Assembly: GCF_002215035.1 (NCBI RefSeq) | Contig: NZ_NKFP01000006.1 | Span: forward strand, 2,695,080-2,759,079 | Reading direction: 5' to 3' | DNA length: 64,000 nucleotides | DNA from: Leptolyngbya ohadii IS1 | GTDB lineage: Bacteria; Cyanobacteriota; Cyanobacteriia; Elainellales; Elainellaceae | In this document: piece after piece, positions 62,799 to 64,000 of the stretch | Layout of the letters: every line of letters starts with the position of its first letter | Position numbering within the stretch: position 1 is the first letter of the stretch | The notes under the pieces: model-generated | What the model saw: the letters and a program-made list of their open reading frames with translations, nothing else | The model's database searches: none | Told to the model about the DNA's origin: nothing | Position numbers and translations under genes: made by a program

Positions 62799-63881
62799 TT
62801 AGCCGTTGATGGCAGGAGCGGTCAGCGCCACAGGAGCAGCCTCGCCAGCAGCCAGGTCAAGCGGGAAGTTGTGAGCATTGCGCTCGTGCATCACTTCCAT
62901 ACCCAGGTTCGCACGGTTCAGTACGTCTGCCCAGGTGTTCACTACACGACCCTGAGAATCCAGGATGCTCTGGTTGAAGTTGAACCCGTTCAGGTTGAAC
63001 GCCATCGTGCTGATGCCCAGCGCCGTGAACCAAATCCCGATTACAGGCCATGCACCCAGGAAGAAGTGCAGTGCACGAGAGTTGTTGAACGAAGCATATT
63101 GGAAGATGAGACGACCGAAGTAGCCGTGGGCTGCCACGATGTTGTAGGTCTCTTCTTCTTGTCCGAACTTGTAGCCGTAGTTCTGCGACTCGGTCTCGGT
63201 CGTCTCACGCACCAGCGAAGACGTCACCAAGGAACCGTGCATTGCAGAGAACAGAGAGCCACCGAACACACCCGCCACACCCAGCATGTGGAAGGGGTGC
63301 ATCAGGATGTTGTGCTCTGCCTGGAACACGAACATGAAGTTGAACGTGCCAGAGATACCCAGGGGCATCCCATCCGAGAACGAACCCTGTCCGATCGGGT
63401 AGATCAGGAACACAGCCGTTGCAGCAGCCACAGGAGCGGAGTAAGCCACACAGATCCAGGGGCGCATACCCAGACGGTACGACAGTTCCCACTCACGACC
63501 CATGTAGCAGAACACGCCGATCAGGAAGTGGAACACCACCAGTTGGTAGGGACCACCGTTGTACAGCCACTCGTCGAGAGAAGCCGCTTCCCAGATGGGG
63601 TAGAAGTGCAGACCGATCGCGTTCGAGGAAGGAACGACAGCACCGGTAATGATGTTGTTGCCGTAGATCAGAGAACCAGCGACGGGTTCACGGATACCAT
63701 CGATGTCCACGGGAGGAGCAGCGATGAAAGCGATGATGTAGCAAGTAGCAGCAGCCAGCAGGGTGGGGATCATCAGAACGCCGAACCAGCCGATGTAGAG
63801 GCGGTTGTCGGTGGAGGTGATCCAGTTGCAGAACTGCTCCCACAGGTTCGCGGATTCGCGACGCTGAAGAGTAGTTGTCAT
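62799..63881 (-). CDS. psbA: Photosystem II D1 protein, E130 (high-light) form
   Basis: 360 residues from ATG 63881 ([18 protein letters not shown]), standard D1. Residue 130 is Glu ([14 protein letters not shown]), which in two-form cyanobacteria marks the high-light D1:2 type; low-light D1:1 has Gln. Ligands and landmarks: D170 and other Mn-cluster residues region [18 protein letters not shown]-type, non-heme iron His, and H332/E333/D342 in [15 protein letters not shown]. CtpA cuts after A344 ([11 protein letters not shown]), removing the 16-residue tail. A longer start at 63911 is only spacer. Other psbA copies must be outside this window. Confidence 0.97.
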   Translation of the reverse strand: MTTTLQRRESANLWEQFCNWITSTDNRLYIGWFGVLMIPTLLAAATCYIIAFIAAPPVDIDGIREPVAGSLIYGNNIITGAVVPSSNAIGLHFYPIWEAASLDEWLYNGGPYQLVVFHFLIGVFCYMGREWELSYRLGMRPWICVAYSAPVAAATAVFLIYPIGQGSFSDGMPLGISGTFNFMFVFQAEHNILMHPFHMLGVAGVFGGSLFSAMHGSLVTSSLVRETTETESQNYGYKFGQEEETYNIVAAHGYFGRLIFQYASFNNSRALHFFLGAWPVIGIWFTALGISTMAFNLNGFNFNQSILDSQGRVVNTWADVLNRANLGMEVMHERNAHNFPLDLAAGEAAPVALTAPAING

Positions 63882-63949
63882 AGTTCGATGAGTGCTTTTA
63901 GCAATTATCAAAGTTTGGGGCAGGCGTTAATTTGCTTGCCTTGATAAAT

Positions 63950-63978
63950 ACTCTAAGGGGTTTATTGCTTTTTGTAAA
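63950..63978 (-). promoter_or_regulatory. psbA promoter
   Basis: On the minus strand TTTACA (63973-63978) and TAGAGT (63950-63955) are 17 bp apart, a fair sigma-70-type -35/-10 pair, about 70 bp upstream of the psbA start. The start site would be near 63943. Confidence 0.6.
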
Positions 63979-64000
63979 GATGCTGAGAGTATTTACTCAT

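Noticed and set aside
62871-63944. Long open frame antisense to psbA
   Set aside because: Over 350 codons without stop, but it is a side effect of the strong codon bias in psbA; the translation has no known domain.

Overview
The window is a stretch of a cyanobacterial chromosome. It carries photosystem II genes (psbA, psbE-psbF-psbL-psbJ, the assembly factor ycf48 and rubredoxin rubA), a high-light-inducible protein, several small protein families known mainly from cyanobacteria (DUF1825, DUF1824, TIGR03643-like), and very many copies of the HIP1 core CGATCG (full GCGATCGC at several places). The moderately high GC and gene set fit a Leptolyngbya-like filamentous lineage; that placement is inference. 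Most of the window is ordinary core genome, with genes on both strands in short operons.

Layout. 1-5.5 kb: sppA (cut by the window edge), DUF1825, a tiny Hli protein, a BtuF-like binding protein, pgk and a universal stress protein. 5.7-9.4 kb: a proline-rich exported protein, a PhyH oxygenase-GNAT pair, and an orphan QueC-like PP-loop enzyme. 9.8-11.7 kb: a PTPA-CTERM surface-protein gene split by a 1160-bp insertion sequence with a perfect 8-bp target duplication; its transposase needs a -1 frameshift. 12-18.6 kb: copper ATPase, two membrane proteins, hisA, and a three-gene set with a putative papain-like (MOA-type) cysteine peptidase. 18.7-24.5 kb: an alpha-oxoamine-synthase-like PLP enzyme, a Rieske oxygenase, a GH3-type acyl-adenylating enzyme and a JmjC-like oxygenase. 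24.6-34.3 kb: cystathionine gamma-synthase family, YdcF, cysS, a His-rich COG0523 metal chaperone, dtd, a HAD hydrolase, SpoIID/LytB and RNase Z.

34.4-38 kb: bioY, lspA, then the conserved rubA-ycf48-psbEFLJ block that builds the cytochrome b559 core of photosystem II, closed by a clear terminator. 38.4-41.2 kb: a complete three-gene ABC importer of the nitrate/sulfonate/thiamine-precursor type. 41.3-49.4 kb: DUF1824, a CxxC protein, tRNA-Ser(GGA), ferredoxin, an inositol-monophosphatase-like enzyme, DnaJ-TPR, hisZ, a DHH phosphoesterase and an HNH nuclease. 49.7-64 kb: alr, patatin, tRNA-Ser(GCU), a large exported repeat protein, an NfeD-like small protein, asnS, pyrC, an AT-rich alpha/beta hydrolase that may be acquired, a RecQ helicase, two small proteins and psbA encoding the E130 (high-light) form of D1.

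No phage, CRISPR array, toxin-antitoxin module or clearly new multigene system was found. The items most worth a second look are the fresh IS insertion in the PTPA-CTERM gene, the QueC-like orphan with an intact zinc-site pattern, the MOA-like peptidase set, the PLP/Rieske/GH3/JmjC neighbourhood, and the many unrelated short tandem repeats (11-17 bp units) in gene ends and spacers.
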